Positions 7,010 through 7,201 of a DNA stretch of 7,201 bases are shown one piece after another. This DNA comes from a bacterium (GTDB lineage: Bacteria > Pseudomonadota > Alphaproteobacteria > Caulobacterales > Hyphomonadaceae). Position 1 is the first letter of the stretch, and the number at the start of each line of letters is the position of its first letter. The position numbers and the translations under genes are program-made. The notes beneath the pieces are model-generated. The model worked only from the letters and a program-made list of their open reading frames with translations. It did no database searches and had not been told where the DNA came from. Location: the NCBI GenBank assembly GCA_030824255.1, contig JAVBYB010000332.1:1-7201 (forward strand), in the 5' to 3' direction.

Positions 7010-7201
7010 ATGACGCTGGAGCTCCTTTCGAGCGCCTGGCCCGTGATCCGGTTCGACGAGATCGATTCAACCAATGAGGAAGCGCGCCGCCGCGCCGCCG
7101 CTGGCGATACGGGGCCGAACTGGCTCGTCACAGAAAGACAGACAGCCGGGCGCGGCAGACTCGGCCGGCAGTGGACGTCGCCCAAGGGCAACCTCTTTGG
7201 G
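7010..7201 (+). CDS. birA: Biotin-[acetyl-CoA-carboxylase] ligase, N-terminal part
   Basis: The frame is open for 64 codons to the window edge, so the gene is cut by the window. Biotin-protein ligase makes biotinyl-AMP from biotin and ATP and transfers biotin to a lysine of carboxylase carrier proteins in the cytoplasm. The evidence is DEIDSTNEEA at residues 16-25, matching the conserved D-S-T-N segment, and QTAGRGRLGRQW at 44-55, the biotin/ATP-binding GRGRxGRxW motif, followed by SPKGNLFG. The catalytic domain begins almost at once, so there is no N-terminal helix-turn-helix. This is therefore a monofunctional ligase that should not repress biotin genes as E. coli BirA does. ATG at 7010 lies 5 bases after nuoN, with GAGG at 7003-7006 very close upstream. 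Biotin ligase genes follow nuoN in many alphaproteobacteria. Confidence 0.93.
   Translation, partial: MTLELLSSAWPVIRFDEIDSTNEEARRRAAAGDTGPNWLVTERQTAGRGRLGRQWTSPKGNLFG

Overview
The window is the distal half of a respiratory complex I (NADH:quinone oxidoreductase) operon, read entirely on the + strand: the 3' end of nuoH, then nuoI, nuoJ, nuoK, nuoL, nuoM and nuoN complete, then the first 64 codons of a biotin-protein ligase gene (birA). The sequence is GC-rich by eye. The form of NuoI, the basic C-terminal tail of NuoJ, the His/Asp-rich loop of NuoL and the nuoN-birA order all suggest an alphaproteobacterium. A marine stalked or budding lineage (Hyphomonas/Caulobacter-like) is a guess, not shown by the sequence.

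Layout: nuoH end with a two-EF-hand tail (1-241), nuoI (245-730), a 96-base gap with possible RNA structure (731-826), nuoJ (827-1420, GTG start), nuoK (1423-1740), nuoL (1752-4046, GTG start), nuoM (4050-5549), nuoN (5559-7004) and birA (7010 to the window edge). All other junctions are 2 to 11 bases, so the genes are almost certainly co-transcribed and probably translationally coupled. No promoter, RNA gene, mobile element or CRISPR array was seen, and there is no gene-free stretch over 300 bases.

How the genes work together: NuoH and NuoI form the junction between the quinone-reducing arm and the membrane arm. NuoI carries the two 4Fe-4S clusters that feed electrons towards quinone. NuoJ and NuoK link NuoH to the three antiporter-like subunits NuoN, NuoM and NuoL, which pump protons. 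The key membrane Glu and Lys residues of NuoK, NuoL, NuoM and NuoN are all present, so the complex looks competent to pump. birA is a passenger with a different job, attaching biotin to carboxylases.

The most unusual thing is at the left edge. The NuoH reading frame does not stop after its last membrane helix. It continues into a tail of about 50 residues with two complete, canonical EF-hand calcium-binding loops. By the known topology of NuoH this tail should lie in the periplasm, which suggests a calcium-binding, perhaps calcium-sensing, version of complex I. Secondary points are the three long extra loops of NuoL and the structured nuoI-nuoJ gap.
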